Assembly: GCF_963583255.1 (NCBI RefSeq)
Contig: NC_084804.1
Location: 17,860,723-17,924,722, forward strand
Direction: 5' to 3'
DNA length: 64,000 nucleotides
Origin: Pyrus communis
Taxonomy: Eukaryota; Streptophyta; Magnoliopsida; Rosales; Rosaceae
The notes beneath the pieces are model-generated. The model did not search any database, was not told the DNA's origin, and saw only the letters and a program-made list of their open reading frames with translations. Of the stretch, positions 1 to 13,399 are shown piece after piece; the stretch's first letter is position 1; each line of letters opens with the position of its first letter. A program made the translations under genes and the position numbers.

Positions 1-3000
1 TCGTCAAGCACGAAAAACGTGTTAGCTTTTATTAAGTTTTAGGTTACTTAGACAACTTATCAATCTTCTAGAAGAACATTTTGGCGACCGCCTCTAAATT
101 TAAATAAAGTACCTTGCTACCAAGGAAAAGTCCTGTTTTGGATTGAGTTGATGGCCTTGATGCAGGGCTAATGTATCGGTAATTGTGCACCATCGGAGAT
201 TTACCTATCAATCTCATCACTATTCTTTCGCCATCATTACCAAACCTTTCAAGATAGGAAACCACAATCAGTTTTGATTCTTTGGTAGCAACAATTAGTA
301 TACCACATGTTAGAATTCCTACGAAGTTTTACTTTCGTCAAAATTTCCAGAAATGTCTCGAGTGGCAATATGGTGCTAAAGTGGTAGCACTCAACGGAAG
401 AACATTTGGGGGACAATCACCTTTGGTCCCCGACTATACTAATCTTTCAAGCATTGTTATAATTTTGAACCTTCAGCAAAAAGATTGTTTTTTCGTTAAA
501 CCCCGATTTAAAGTAGGTTATTAGCAAATCTTTTTCCAGCCTTGGGACATTCCAACCAACACTAGTTCCCAGATTTCCTTTCGATGTTGTACTCGTCATT
601 TCGAGGAGTATAGGCATGAGAGTACGAGTTGTTATACCTTCAAATAGCAGAAATCATAGAACCAGTAAGTAATTTTCCTTATAACCAACGAATCCAACTT
701 TCAGGACCAATTTCTTACCAATCATCCGAGACCATCCATCCGAGCAGCTCTAACCTGTAATCAACCTATGGTGGCGTTACCAATTGACGGTACTTTCCGA
801 TATCTAGAAGTTGTCAACTAGTATTCAGGCGGTATGATTTCTGGTATTGGACACATGCTAGTATCTAAGAGTGATACATTTTTACCAAAATACCAGTTCA
901 CAGTTTCAGGGTAGTGAACAATATCAAAATATCATACGCGAGTTAATTAGCGGCGCGACTGATAGACTAATTAACAGTGACAACCTGAGTCGAAAAAATT
1001 TAAATCGTGGAAACTTAGAAGCAAGCCTTGTAAGAGGACAGTAAACTTGTAGTTGTTTTAACCTTATCACCCATCTAGATAACCAAAACCTCTTTGACCA
1101 GTCATCTTTTTTATCACGTTCATAGGTAAACATCAGAATCGAAGCACAACTTAAATTTCTGCTGTAAGAGCGATTTGAGTATCGAGAAAGTTATGAAGAC
1201 CTATTAGTATGAGTCGTAGAGAAAAGAAGTAGTATAGTACGTTTCAAGAACGTATATTTCTGGTGTCATTTCTTAAAATTTTACCTAGGTTATCACCAAA
1301 TTGTGAAGTAAAATACACCATCGATTCACTTTCTCGTACTACACTTATTCTCCTTGCATCTTATTGAACGATTTCTTCGACTTTGAGAAACCTAGTTATA
1401 AAAGCTTATTGATTAGGAATCATTCAACCCAACACTTTATGTAGGGAACCTCAAACCTAGTCAAGAGGACGATAGACCAAACCTTAGGATCCTACCTAGA
1501 TTTTACCAACTCAATCGGGGGATGATTAAAAACCGTTAACCCCTACTTCAAGTTAATGGTCTTTCCGACCAACTTTTAGAGCCTGAGTTTTCGTCCATAG
1601 CTTGACGAATTCGTAGTTGTTTTACCGACGATTTTCTCACCTACTTCAGCAATGAAATCGAAATTTCGAAACATTGACACTCAGCTTTATACCAATTCCT
1701 CAAATGTTAGCTTTCTTAGACTGGTACTTTTCTTGGGAGATGTGCACTCAATAGACAATATTCTTTTCCTTTTCCCAAAAGGTTGTAACTGAAGAAAATT
1801 GAAATCCTCACAAAGTGTTGTGACATTCGAGATATCTTTAGTCTTTTCGATTTTATCGACAGTTTGTTAACGATTTTTCAGCTATAGCGTTTTCCTCACT
1901 TGTCGATTGAGGAAAGTTAGTTTAGTTTGTAATGTTACATGTGAATAAAATTTCTGACAACCGAAGTGTTGTCTCTTCCTGAACATTATTCCTACGCTTT
2001 TTATGACATCGATTATTTTGAAATCTACTATGATGTTCTACTGAATGCTTTAACTGCGTATCAATGTAGCGTGGCGGAGTCTCACTTATGCTTCCCGACG
2101 GTTGAAACCATACGAAATGAACCATCTTATTCATGACTTAGAGTCAACAATTATCTTTTTCATTTGAAAATCAGATGACACTTCTCTGTGGAGAAACGTG
2201 TCCAAAATCTTTACCCACCTTATACTTCTCAAATACATCTTCATTTGAAAGGAACTAAATTTTTGACAGCAACGATGGAAAAACCAAATCAACGTCTACG
2301 ATTAAACTATTGTGTGTCACCTCGGTTGTGCAAACGTAATTACTATTTACTGCAGCAAAAGACATATCCCATTTCAACTATAATTCACAAGTGTTGATAT
2401 GAGGTTACTTACAAATCATCAAGAAATCGTTCGAGTGGTTATAATCCCTTTTCTATATCCAAATGAAGATGGGGAAATATCACCATAAGCTCCATGTATG
2501 AAGTATCTTGTACATATAGAGATTCTGATGATGTTTTGGTGATTATCGACCGACTTGACAAGTCAATTACTTTCTGTTGGTTCAAAAGGACTACATTTTG
2601 GATCACTTGGTCAAATTACTCAATCTTGAATTTATTGGATTTTCTGGCGTTTCGATCAGCATCTACTTTGACTGTGATTCTATATTCACCTCCTTGTGAT
2701 GGAAAGCTTTTTAGTCAACCATGGGTACGTGTCTATCCTACCACACTTCGTATCATTTTTCTTTAGCAGACAGATCGTCTAGGAGAATTGCTTGGACATT
2801 GAAGTTTTAGTTGTGACCATTAATTCCTTAATCACCTATCAAATACTTTTCTAGATGAATCTTTATCCTTGGTGATTGTATATTCCAGAAGCTATCGTTG
2901 TAACGGGATGCTATGCATTCAATCTAGTTATCTTGTACTCTAGATTTGATGGACTTATTTTGACTCTCAAATTCTTATATCTTCTTTTAGCCTTTTTGGC

Positions 3001-3990
3001 ATAATTTTTCACTAAACCCGAGGGAAAGTTCATAATGAATCTACTTGCTGAGGCATATGTGGACTACATTGTTCGGTTACATGGTGTGCATGTCATTATT
3101 GTATCTCACTATGATGCGTGTTTCACTTCCAAGTCTTAGGAAGTCTTCTTGAAGGCTATGAGTACTGAGTTTTTGTCCAGTACTACATTTCACCCTCAAA
3201 CTTATGGCCAGTTTGAATGAACTATCTGGACCTTGGAGAACATATTGTTTTTGTTTGTCCTGCAATTTTAGCATGGTTATGATAAACACCTATCTCTGTA
3301 TGTGTTACGCACTACGATAGTTATTATTTCTGGTAGGTATGGTACCGTTTAAGGCATTGCGTAGAGATTCTATGCACAGTACATGATTGACAGAAAATAT
3401 TGCAAACAGATGTTCGAAGGATCGAGATTACGATGTAAGAAATTCTGTACCATTAACGAAGTCGCCCAAAAGGGTAGTACGTGAGCGCGATTAAGGCATT
3501 AACCGAATGATTTATGTGTATTTCCCATTGAGGGGCAAGATGGTAATATTGTACCCTCGAGAAAAAATTTCTTGCTTATCGTGACAACAGTGAATTGTCA
3601 GTATTACAGGTTGCAGACTATGATATCGATAACTTATTCATTGGATTCGTTAAGCAAGTAGATGAGTAGGCCCGTCGAAGTTATTATTTTTATTTATTCA
3701 TTTAGTTATTTATTTATGGTTTGGGCTTGACCCAAAGATACTACAGTTATTCATGGAGTACGTGACGCTACGAGTGCGTAGGTGAAATTTTTCTATGTTC
3801 AATTTTGATTTCAGTACAACTATTTTTGACCTTATGTTTTTATAAAGGTATTATGTACAACCACTCTGACTTGATTTCTTCGTTATATATATATATATTT
3901 TATCTCTTTTTTGTTTTTCCTTCCTATCTTTTTCGAGTATTTTATGTACAACAAGTTATTTCAAATTTCAGGGACGAATTTTTTTTAAGC
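1..3990 (+). mobile_element. Decayed Ty3/gypsy retrotransposon, internal region
   Basis: The stretch reads as an old gypsy-type internal region, truncated at its left side by the window edge. Only the integrase part (about 2530-3310) is recognisable by eye; reverse transcriptase could not be identified in the first 2.4 kb, where no frame is open for more than about 80 codons. The right end is marked by a sequence resembling the usual polypurine/LTR border of such elements (GGGACGAATT then a T-run near 3971-3986), followed at 4000 by TGTAACAACC, a typical LTR start. Many stops look like CGA to TGA changes, as expected for methylated, silenced copies. Family placement beyond gypsy (perhaps Tekay-like from the LTR start) is a guess. 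Confidence 0.6.
2530..3310 (+). pseudogene. Ty3/gypsy integrase remnant
   Basis: Two blocks match the integrase core. Around 2530-2600 the frame reads DVLVIIDRLDKS, matching the conserved strand that carries the first catalytic Asp region. Around 3080-3300 it reads VHVIIVSHYDACFTSKS, then TYGQFE, a stop, then TIWTLE, matching the segment that holds the second Asp and the Glu (normally GQSERT). An in-frame stop replaces the Arg after the Glu and a second stop follows near 3270. The pieces lie in different frames or are separated by stops, so the gene is dead. No host function is expected. Confidence 0.75.
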
Positions 3991-3999
3991 TAGGTAGAT

Positions 4000-6500
4000 T
4001 GTAACAACCAGTCCTTAATTTATTAATTTTAAAATAATGAATCGACGAACATGCCCTAGAAGCGAGTGGGTTGACTTTCGTTGACCGTCATATAGCAACA
4101 CATATGATCCATTCTTTTAGCACATATGTGCAGTACTCGACGTTGTGAATGCGTGGGCGGAAGCAGAATCAAATTTTGAGTTATAATGAAGATTTTATGA
4201 ATCATTGAATACCGAGGGTAAATTAGTAATTTCATATTTAGGGGATATTTTAAGTCTAATTTTGTGAGCCGGTGGGGCCCACACCCCATTCCTTTCCTTA
4301 CTCCCGTGTCTCTTTCTTTTTTGAAAACTCTCCCTCATCTCTTCTTCCTGTTGTCTCTCTCTCCCTTCGTTAGCCCTCTCCCCGACTCAGACGAACGCCG
4401 ATACCGAGCCCAACAACCACCACCTCGCCATTCTTCCTTCAACAAACCACCCAGACCACCATCATTTCCCTTAACGTGCTCAGGACGTCAAGTTTATGGT
4501 TCGAAACACACAATGGCCGCTGCTACTATTCTTGATTTTTCTCGGTAATTCCTCAATTTTTCCAACGAAGGTGATTCTCAGGACTCCCTTAATCTTTCTT
4601 ATCTAGCTATCCTAAGTTTATTGTTAGGTTAGATGTGTGTATTGATCAAGTTTTGGTGCAGATTGACTAGGAAGAAAAGTTCCCAAGATTCTGACGGCTT
4701 CGAGTTGTTTTTCAGCCAACTCTGGCCACGGCCAGTCCTCGAATTGGTAAATCCTTGTTCTCCTCTTCCTTAGCTTCATTTTGAGTTATAAATTATTGAA
4801 AATAGTGGAGATTCGAGCTTGATATAATTTTCTCAATTTCCGGCCTTCTTCTACGTTTGGCTCCGACGGGTGCAACCCATGAGCCTAATCAGATCCAACC
4901 CGACCCGTTTAAAAAAAAAAAAAAAGCCCAAGCCCAAACCCGGATCCAAGCCTATATTCGAACCAGATCCAAACTCAGATCTGAACCAGCCGACCCAGAC
5001 CCATTTAGGAAATTAGAGGGAATATTCCTAACTTTCCAGTTAACTTTAACAAAATATTCTGTCTAAGGATGGAATATTTCGTTAAAGTTAACTGTTGACT
5101 ATTTGTTGACTTTTGATGACTTTTTCAAAATTTTCTCGAAAACCCTCATAGGCTAATTTCGACGTCTCGAGTCTGTTTTTGACATTCGTATAGTGAAATT
5201 CTAAAGTTTTAATGTAGTTGACCGCTGGGGTGGCTCACTTGACTTTTTAGGGTTCACCGTTCACTTTGTCATTGACTTTTTACAAAATTTGCCAGGTACC
5301 CGTCTTAGCGTATTTCGACACTTTGATTCCAAATTCTCACTCCGTTTTTCCAAATTTACTCGCTTTAATTAGGTTTTACTGATGAGCCCCAACGTTATGC
5401 TTAGGTGTATTTACCATCGGAGACTCTAGCTTTCTTAGCTCGGAAGGATGTGACATTGCAAGTACTTATGAGTGGGTCTTTTCTTTTATATAGTATATAT
5501 GTTTGTTAGTTTCTATTTGTATATTTCATAAAGAATTTTCTACGATACACGTAGATTAGTTTAACGTTTATAAGATTTAGCGCATTGATAGAAATTTTGA
5601 AATTTTACTACATCTTACGGGATGCACAAGTATGCATATTATTATTGATGCATTAATTATATTTATGGCCATGAATAGTATTATGGTGACGTGAATTATC
5701 AATTTGCTGTTGTCTGATTTTAATTACGTTATCTACTCATCGTGTGTTACACTGGTGTTAGTACTTGCCTGGGCCAAGGCCAATCTGTCACTTGTATGTT
5801 CACTTCGCATCGTATGCTCACTTTGGATCTATTGTTGGTGCCCGTCCCATCCTAAATTGCTATAGGCAATTAGGACTCGTAGTGATGCACATAACGCTAG
5901 TCTTCACGTGATTGTAGTACTAGAGCGTAAATCATTATTACACCTAATCATGTTCATGTCAGAATATCTTTGCATGAACACATGTGTCAACATGTGTCAA
6001 TGAGCACTTGATATGATATGTTGTTTATGCAGGATTATGTGATTACCAGACGTTAGATGTTTATATATGATTTATTGTGATGTATTGAATTTTTGGGATA
6101 TTGCAAGCTACAGTAAGTATTTTCATACTATATGTAGTATGTATATTTTGGAACTATGCTTGTTTTACGGCGAATGGTTATTACGTTTTCAAAAATAAAT
6201 TTACAAAGCTTTATTTTTAGGCTCACTCACCCTTGTTTTTCGCCCCTCCAGGTTTTAGTGGCAGAACTTCTATGTCGACGAGGATTCTTGGCAAATCTTG
6301 GTATTGGAGGTTACTTTCAATGGTATAATTCTCAATCTACCCTACTGTACGTCACTTATGCTTTGACATCACATGTGGAATTGGTTCATTCCTGCTCACT
6401 AGCGCACTCTTACATTTTGACACTTTTAGGTTTAAATTTACTCACATTTTCCACGTCACTGTACTTTATGACTTCGTTGCCCTCTTGGTGTTGGCCAGCA
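4000..6500 (+). repeat. Probable 3' LTR (and flank) of the decayed gypsy element
   Basis: Starts with TGTAACAACC directly after the polypurine-like border and continues as long non-coding sequence with the feel of a 2-kb plant gypsy LTR: a pyrimidine-rich block at 4290-4400, a 13-nt A-run near 4911 and alternating AT-rich tracts. The right end was not located because no second LTR copy lies in the window, so 6500 is only approximate. Open frames inside it (for example 4264-4548 and 6156-6518) have no protein-like composition and are taken as chance. Confidence 0.5.
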
Positions 6501-6509
6501 CATGATATA

Positions 6510-7779
6510 AAATCATAAAAAAAGCAAAAAATGATTATTCTTAAAATACCTAAAAAATATAAGAGTAGATGGATGCTTATGTATTTGGTCTTAAGAGCAC
6601 ACAAAAAATTAAAGATCCGGAACATCAGAACAATAGTTTGAACAATTTAGATACAAATTTCAACTCTAAGCAGGAGTTTGAGGTTTAGCTAATAGAAAAA
6701 TGTGGTCCAAAGAAACTAAAACTGGATCCTAGCCGTGTTAATGAGATATTATGTATAGAACAATGTTATGGGTGTAGAAAGCCTAGCAGATTGAATTCCC
6801 ATTAATAATTCAGTGTGAAATGTGGAGAAAGACCGAGACATTACTTACAGAAAGTGAATTAAAATGTGTATCAATTGTGGCGGTAACAAAGGCCAAGATC
6901 GATCAGACAATGAACAACTTCTTCACATTGTAAGCAAATAAGTGTAAACAACAATGGTTAGGAAATCATTTTTTACTAAGTTGACAAAGAAAGAAAAGAT
7001 TACTACCTTTCCTGGATTTCATAGTTGGGAGTTCGTTTTTTCTTCCATAAACATGACTTTAGAATAAACTAAAGCTACAATGAACAAAAATTGAAAAGAA
7101 TTAGAGATTTGTGGTTCTTGCCCAAATTTAAGTCTACCCTCAACAAATTTGGTTTGTGCAGCCTTAAATCTGGATCACCAACTTTTATCAATTAGTTAAT
7201 TAAATATTAATTACTATACTTTATTTCCAAGGTGTCTTTTACCTATGTGTCTACTATATACTTTTATTGTGTGGCCATACTTTTATGCCATAGAAACAAT
7301 ATGGCTGGGAAGGAATAGTTTTATGTGATAGAAACAATACATGCAGGGGTTCTTCCCAGTTTACAAAAGCCTCTTTATAATCATTGGAGTGAAAATTTTA
7401 GAAACGCAACAATTAAATAGCTGAAATTGAAGGAACCGAAGCGTTACAAACTGGAATTCGTTTATTAAAAATGTAAATAAACTCCGCTGCAACGCAACAA
7501 AACTAAGTTTAACAATCTTATTTAAACCTTAATAGAAAACTTGTACCAAACAAATAAATAAAGGCCTAATTTTCCAACTAAATAAAACAAATTGATAAAA
7601 AGAAGCTGAATCAGAAGAAGAAAATAATAATAAACTGAAAGTTTTCAACCAGGTTTTATCAAAATGTAACTATATAATCACAGGTTAACCTGATCCTCTA
7701 AAATGATTGAATTCTCTTGTTTCAAGATTCTCAACTGTGCTTCAACCTAAATGCATGTGTATGTTTGTTAAAGTATGTG
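6510..7779. other. Gene-poor intergenic DNA
   Basis: AT-rich sequence with stops in all frames. A short Cys-containing stretch near 6750-6900 (CYGCRKP in one frame) faintly recalls a gag zinc knuckle but is broken by stops and cannot be assigned. Nothing else recognised. Confidence 0.5.
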
Positions 7780-7782
7780 TAA

Positions 7783-8760
7783 GAGCAGTTCCACCATGGG
7801 CAATAGCCCGGTGGATTGGCTCTCAAACAGGGCGAGAAAGCCCGAGCAACTTGGTCCAGCGTGTACTGGCGATGGAGCCCGAGCAGGCCCGAGGGAGAGG
7901 CCTGGCAGGAGTTGCCAGCTCGAGAGCCCGAAGGGCATGTGATGCAAGGCTGACGCCTGGGCAACGTTAGCCACATGATGGATGGGCCTGGACAGCTCTT
8001 CGCAGAGGTCGATCTCGATGCCGATATCCCAGAGACGGAGGGCGAGCTTCTCGCCAACGCCGATGACTCCACCACACCACTAGGCCTTCCCATTTCTTTA
8101 TTCTCTCTCCTTTTCTTCCCAAAAAATAAACAATACAATTTCTTCAAGTTCACAGAGGAGGAGAGAGAGAGAGAGAGAAAGATGGTGCAGACATGGCGTC
8201 TTCAATCAAACCCTCGCTATCCACGACGAGGTTCATTGGTGCTTCTCGCCTGGGCTTTTCCTTGGCTTCCTTCGCTCCTTCTCGGCGACTCGCTTGCTTC
8301 CAACTCGGCTTCAATGGTGGTTTACACCGTGATGGTCCGATGACGCATGCAATGGTATAGCTAGGATCCTTTAGTCCCAGAGATTAAGGTTTCATGGTTT
8401 TGGAGTTTGATTTGTTTAATTTTCGAAGAGGAAAGTGGGTGAGAGATCTCGAAAAGGGAAAACAATGAGGAAGAGGGGAGTGAGAGAGTGGGAAGGAAGA
8501 AGAAAACAAAAATGGTAGAAGTTTCGGGAAGAGATTGGAAAAGATAAATTAATAATATAATATTAATTTATACAAATTAAATAATATAATATTAATTATA
8601 AATAAAAAAATACTAATATTTTATTGCCTATTATCAGGGCTATTGAAGTTCAACGGTGGAGATGCAAAAGACGGTTACTGTTCATTAAGGGCAGTTACTG
8701 TTCACTGAATGAATATCATAGTGTATTGCCTGGGGGACGGTTCACAGGCTGGAACTGCTC
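7783..8760. mobile_element. 978-bp non-autonomous TIR element, PIF/Harbinger type
   Basis: The ends are an inverted pair: GAGCAGTTCCA at 7783-7793 and its complement TGGAACTGCTC at 8750-8760. Both are flanked by TAA (7780-7782 and 8761-8763), the three-base target duplication typical of PIF/Harbinger elements. The left third is GC-rich and the right third is AT-rich with palindromic ATTAATATAATATTAAT-like runs. Near the right end, TTACTGTTCA is repeated (8676 and 8695). No transposase is encoded. The part 8180-8345 contains a gene-like stretch beginning MASSIKPSLSTTRF in one frame, possibly a captured exon. Superfamily is inferred from the target duplication only. Confidence 0.75.
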
Positions 8761-8763
8761 TAA

Positions 8764-10029
8764 GGAGATTGTTAATTAATTTGAAAGGACTATTTTGTAA
8801 ATGTGTTAACTGTGCCCCCTCATTATACTCAACATTGAAAGTAAATACCGTGATGTAGCTGGCTGACTAATCACCTAGAACACCTAAATTCTTTTTCATT
8901 GAGAACCAAATAAAGAGTAGCCAATTCCCAATTGGGAAACACTTCAAAAACCAAAAGTAACAATGAATTTGAACTTCAGTCAGAAGAAAACCACAATTCA
9001 TTTGAAACTTCTAATAAATTTAATAAGTGTACATATTTTTTTTTCCAATACCTTAAAATGTATAAGTAAAACTGTAAACACTCAATCACTATTTACAAAC
9101 AGATAATCGTTTCAAAAATATAAATCACCAGTAAGGAATGACAAATAATATATACATATATGGGAGCTATTTTGTAAACATATATACTGAATATAAATTA
9201 AAATTTTCTAATTATGTTTAGTGTTATCAGGATATGTCTAAGAATATTGAAGAAGTTTTTACAATTAACTACACCTTTACCTGTTGTCATTGGCATTGAT
9301 CCGTGGGTGAAACAGAAAATTTCCAAGTTAATTAAAGGTTTTTGCATAAAAAGAAAGCTTGTGTCATTTCATTAAATAATAAAAATTTGCGAGGTTGAAG
9401 GTAAAATTAAATACTAATTAAATGAAGTAACCTGTAACTTTCTCTTGCAAACAACACTCAACGAAGTCGATGCATAAGCTCTTCTCTCCAGGACAAAAAG
9501 TTGGGTCATATGTTTTAAGAAAATAAGTCTAAACAAAAAAAAAATACAAAATCAGTAAATTGTTGGATAAATTTGGAATCTGAGCTGTTTTGTTGAAGGA
9601 AAAAAAGTGTGAACTTTTTCTGAGAAACTAGAAGCCAAATTGTGATCAGAGAGGAAACAATCATGTGATAACAAAATTCTTAACCACCATTAAAGATGCT
9701 TTCATCTCTCTTTGTGATCTCTAATTATCATTTAATTCCAAAATTTATACAATACGACATAGCAGTTTTAGTTAAGCATTGCTTAAAATGATAATTCATA
9801 ATAAATTAGAGATGAATTATATCAACCTAATGTAGAAAAAGTCACAAAGTTCTGTACCACAGCTTTATAACAATGAAAAAGAAAGATCCACTATAATAAA
9901 AGCTAAAAAGTGAAAACATTATCTAATTCTTCTCAACAGCACATAACAATTATTATCTTGGACATGGGCAGATACTTTATGTTCAATTTTAAGTTACATA
10001 ATCATATATCCCTAAATATCATCACATAA
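8764..10029. other. AT-rich intergenic DNA, no gene recognised
   Basis: No long open frame on either strand. One intron-flanked, protein-like stretch on the - strand (9432-9528) is listed separately. The rest shows only short A/T runs. Confidence 0.5.
9432..9528 (-). other. Candidate exon of an unrecognised - strand gene or pseudogene
   Basis: On the - strand a long pyrimidine tract ending TTTGTTTAG precedes 97 nt that are open in one frame (reading ...KTYDPTFCPGEKSLCIDF...), followed by a GT donor. Composition is protein-like (balanced, Cys-containing), unlike its surroundings. It could belong with the candidate exon at 11409-11486, but no intermediate exons were found and the family was not recognised. 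It may equally be chance. Confidence 0.25.
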
Positions 10030-10037
10030 TAATGTTA

Positions 10038-11144
<1,107 letters not shown>

Positions 11145-11152
11145 TAATGTTA

Positions 11153-11714
11153 ACATCCTCTTTGGTTCTCTTAAGACCAATCGTCCTATTTCTTGCCATA
11201 AAAAAAAACCCTCATTTTACCAGTTATGCCACAACCAATGCTTTGAGCATGCATTACTTTTAACTTGATTATCGTATGATGAGAATTGGGATAATAATAA
11301 AGATATTGACAGTGATATACAATAGTTCAGATTTAAATATTTGTAAGGAAACTCCATACCTGCCAACATAGAAGCAATAAGGAAAAAGGAATGCATATTC
11401 TACTTTACCTTCTGAGTAGCACTTGAAAGCTCTTTTTGAACTCTCCTGTGCTCATCCGAGTGGGAATATTGTGATCACCCAAGTGCCTACACAAATCAAC
11501 ATCCCATAAAAATCATACAAAAGAAAAATCTAAAACAAAAGCAGTAGTAACAAAAATGTTAAAAACTCTAAGAAAGTTTCAATCAAAAGTTCAAGACTTA
11601 ATTCACAGGAAGCTCTGTGAGTAAATTTGTTGGGCAAAAAATTTCCATCAACGCATTCTCTTACAAAAAATTCTTTAAATACTGATTTCAACCAGAAAAA
11701 TTTCTTTAACCCAA
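11153..11714. other. Intergenic DNA left of the Tat insertion
   Basis: AT-rich sequence ending in the target site CCCAA (11710-11714). It contains a candidate - strand exon at 11409-11486 and an open - strand stretch at about 11540-11714 with no recognisable product. Confidence 0.4.
11409..11486 (-). other. Candidate exon of an unrecognised - strand gene or pseudogene
   Basis: Flanked on the - strand by a good acceptor (TTTGTGTAG) and a GTAAAG donor. The 78 nt are open in one phase and read HLGDHNIPTRMSTGEF, then KKSFQVLLR, which looks like real protein. The frame enters at phase 1 and leaves at phase 2. No family recognised. The Tat element lies 229 bp upstream in this gene's direction, so if the exon is real the insertion may sit in one of its introns. 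Confidence 0.35.
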
Positions 11715-12840
11715 TGTTGACCCTAATAATTACAAGACCTACGTGGCGCGCAGGCCGAGCAACTAGTAAGCTAACTACGTCCTTCGGTTGAATGCGGGGC
11801 GTGCCAACTCGTCGGCCGAGCTCGGCCGAGGAGTACAATTTGTTGATGTCGCTTGGAGCGCGTCGTTGACTTCTGTATCTTGCGATTGCGACCGAGGAAG
11901 GAACGCTCTCGGTCTCTGAGTTCTACAGCCTGAAGACAAGGCTGCCAATTCTGCGGAGTTCAATAATCGTCGGAGCCCGATTCGGTCACCGTGATTATAT
12001 TCGTGAGAGTATAAGCACGTCGAATCGAGACCAAGGTGTATGGGCACAGGTACTCGAACGTGATGTATGTCTTGATGGTAAACGTAGTTCGGCCGTCGGA
12101 ATGCCGAACCCTGAAACCTACTTGCGAGTATCCAATCATAAAACCACTCGGCGTCCTGTACGCCGAGCAATGCGATTCGTAACACCTAACTATGCCGAGA
12201 AAGCTTAGCAAGGTGACCTCTGCCAACAAAGGTTCGAAAACCTTTCTCGACCGAGACTTGGATAGATAATCGGTCGACCTCGACGCAGTGCTGTTTATCC
12301 AAACTGAAGGTGCTTCTCGGTCGGCTGATTCTGCGGCAGCAGTGCTGTTTATCCAAACTGAAGGTGCTCGCCGGGCGCTTCCACAGTGCTGTTTATCCAA
12401 ACTGAAGGTGTGTCGGCAGGAAAAGAAAAGGAAAAAAAAACTAAAGGTGTTTGAGAGGTTTTGCGCAGGGCAATTGTATGCTGATTCTGAAGATCCTTTT
12501 CTGTTGCATGATTTCTTGTATTTATAGTCCCCCATTCCTTGAATCTGACTCCGATTTGGATCGGGAGTCCTTTTCCCAATTCGCCTCTTCCTCGAACAAT
12601 CCTACTCCTACTGGGATTCTGAATTTTCCTTCTTTTCGGGACTTCATTCCTTGCTGGTCGAGAATCCTAATTGCATCAGGATTTCCTCGACCTTTCTATT
12701 TATCCGGATTACCTCTGATGGGATTTGGCCGACCCTGCCAGCTGGCCCGGGCCTTATTATTCGGCCCATAGTATTTATCATCTCCTTGGGCCGAGCACAT
12801 CCTGCTGCTCGGCCCAGCAATAATATTTCGGGCCCAAACA
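11715..12840 (-). repeat. 3' LTR of the Tat element
   Basis: Left copy of the 1126-bp LTR. Begins TGTTGACCC and ends CCCAAACA on the + strand. Contains three copies of a 27-nt unit (12286, 12340, 12384) and a - strand TATA box at 12515-12527. Offset to the right copy is constant at 12631 bases, so there is no indel between them. Confidence 0.97.
12286..12410. repeat. Three copies of a 27-nt unit inside the LTR
   Basis: The unit CAGTGCTGTTTATCCAAACT plus GAAGGTG occurs at 12286-12312, 12340-12366 and 12384-12410 without mismatch, spaced 54 and 44 nt. The same triplet recurs in the right LTR at 24917, 24971 and 25015. Read on the - strand they lie downstream of the TATA box, so in the transcribed R/U5 part. 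Confidence 0.95.
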
Positions 12841-12852
12841 TTGCCCCCTCGC
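12841..12852 (-). other. Polypurine tract of the Tat element
   Basis: On the - strand GCGAGGGGGCAA abuts the 3' LTR, the expected position and composition for the second-strand priming site. Confidence 0.85.
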
Positions 12853-12998
12853 TTCTGAGGTCGCCGACTGTTAGCTCTTGGTCGGGCCTCGACCTTGAAG
12901 AAGCGAAAACGTTTATTGCTTTTTTGAACTTAATGACCGTTATTCCTGCGCATTTATGAAGCATGATTGCACTTTTCTTGCTGCCCCCAAAGCGTGGC

Positions 12999-13267
12999 CA
13001 CGTGTCGATTCTCCGCCGCTCTTAAAACTTTCAATCGTGGGCCTCGAAACCGTGCGCTAACTGAAACGTCTCATCCTTATTAATGCCTTAAAACTGGCGT
13101 CGCACGCAATCGTGCGTCCTGGATTTTCGACTCCTCGATCCCCTCTTCGCAGTTTCCCAAAATATCCGAAATGATTGAGCCTTTCCCGGTTAAATTTCCC
13201 CCCAATTTGAACCAGTGCCTTTTGAATCCCAGACGTTTGATATTCATCCTGAAAGGCCTATAAATAC
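12999..13267 (+). promoter_or_regulatory. Putative promoter of the antisense PMD gene (G-box and TATA box)
   Basis: A perfect G-box CACGTG lies at 12999-13004 and a TATA box (CCTATAAATACC) at about 13256-13267. The TATA box is about 140 nt upstream of the first ATG at 13400, with no ATG in between. The spacing suits a plant gene with a leader of roughly 110 nt. The promoter is inside the element and points opposite to the LTR transcript. Confidence 0.6.
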
Positions 13268-13399
13268 CCATATTTCTGCCATTTGCCTTTTACGCTTTCA
13301 GAAATTCTAAAATCTCAAATTCCTCATCCTTGTTCGTTCAAATCAAACCTTCCAGTTCTTCTGCAATACCTTCTTTCCAGAAACATCACTTCTCCACAA

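Noticed and set aside
11775..12535. Frames of 136 and 191 codons in the LTR, repeated at 24406-25166
   Set aside because: They occur in both LTRs simply because the LTRs match; no protein domain, and LTRs are non-coding.
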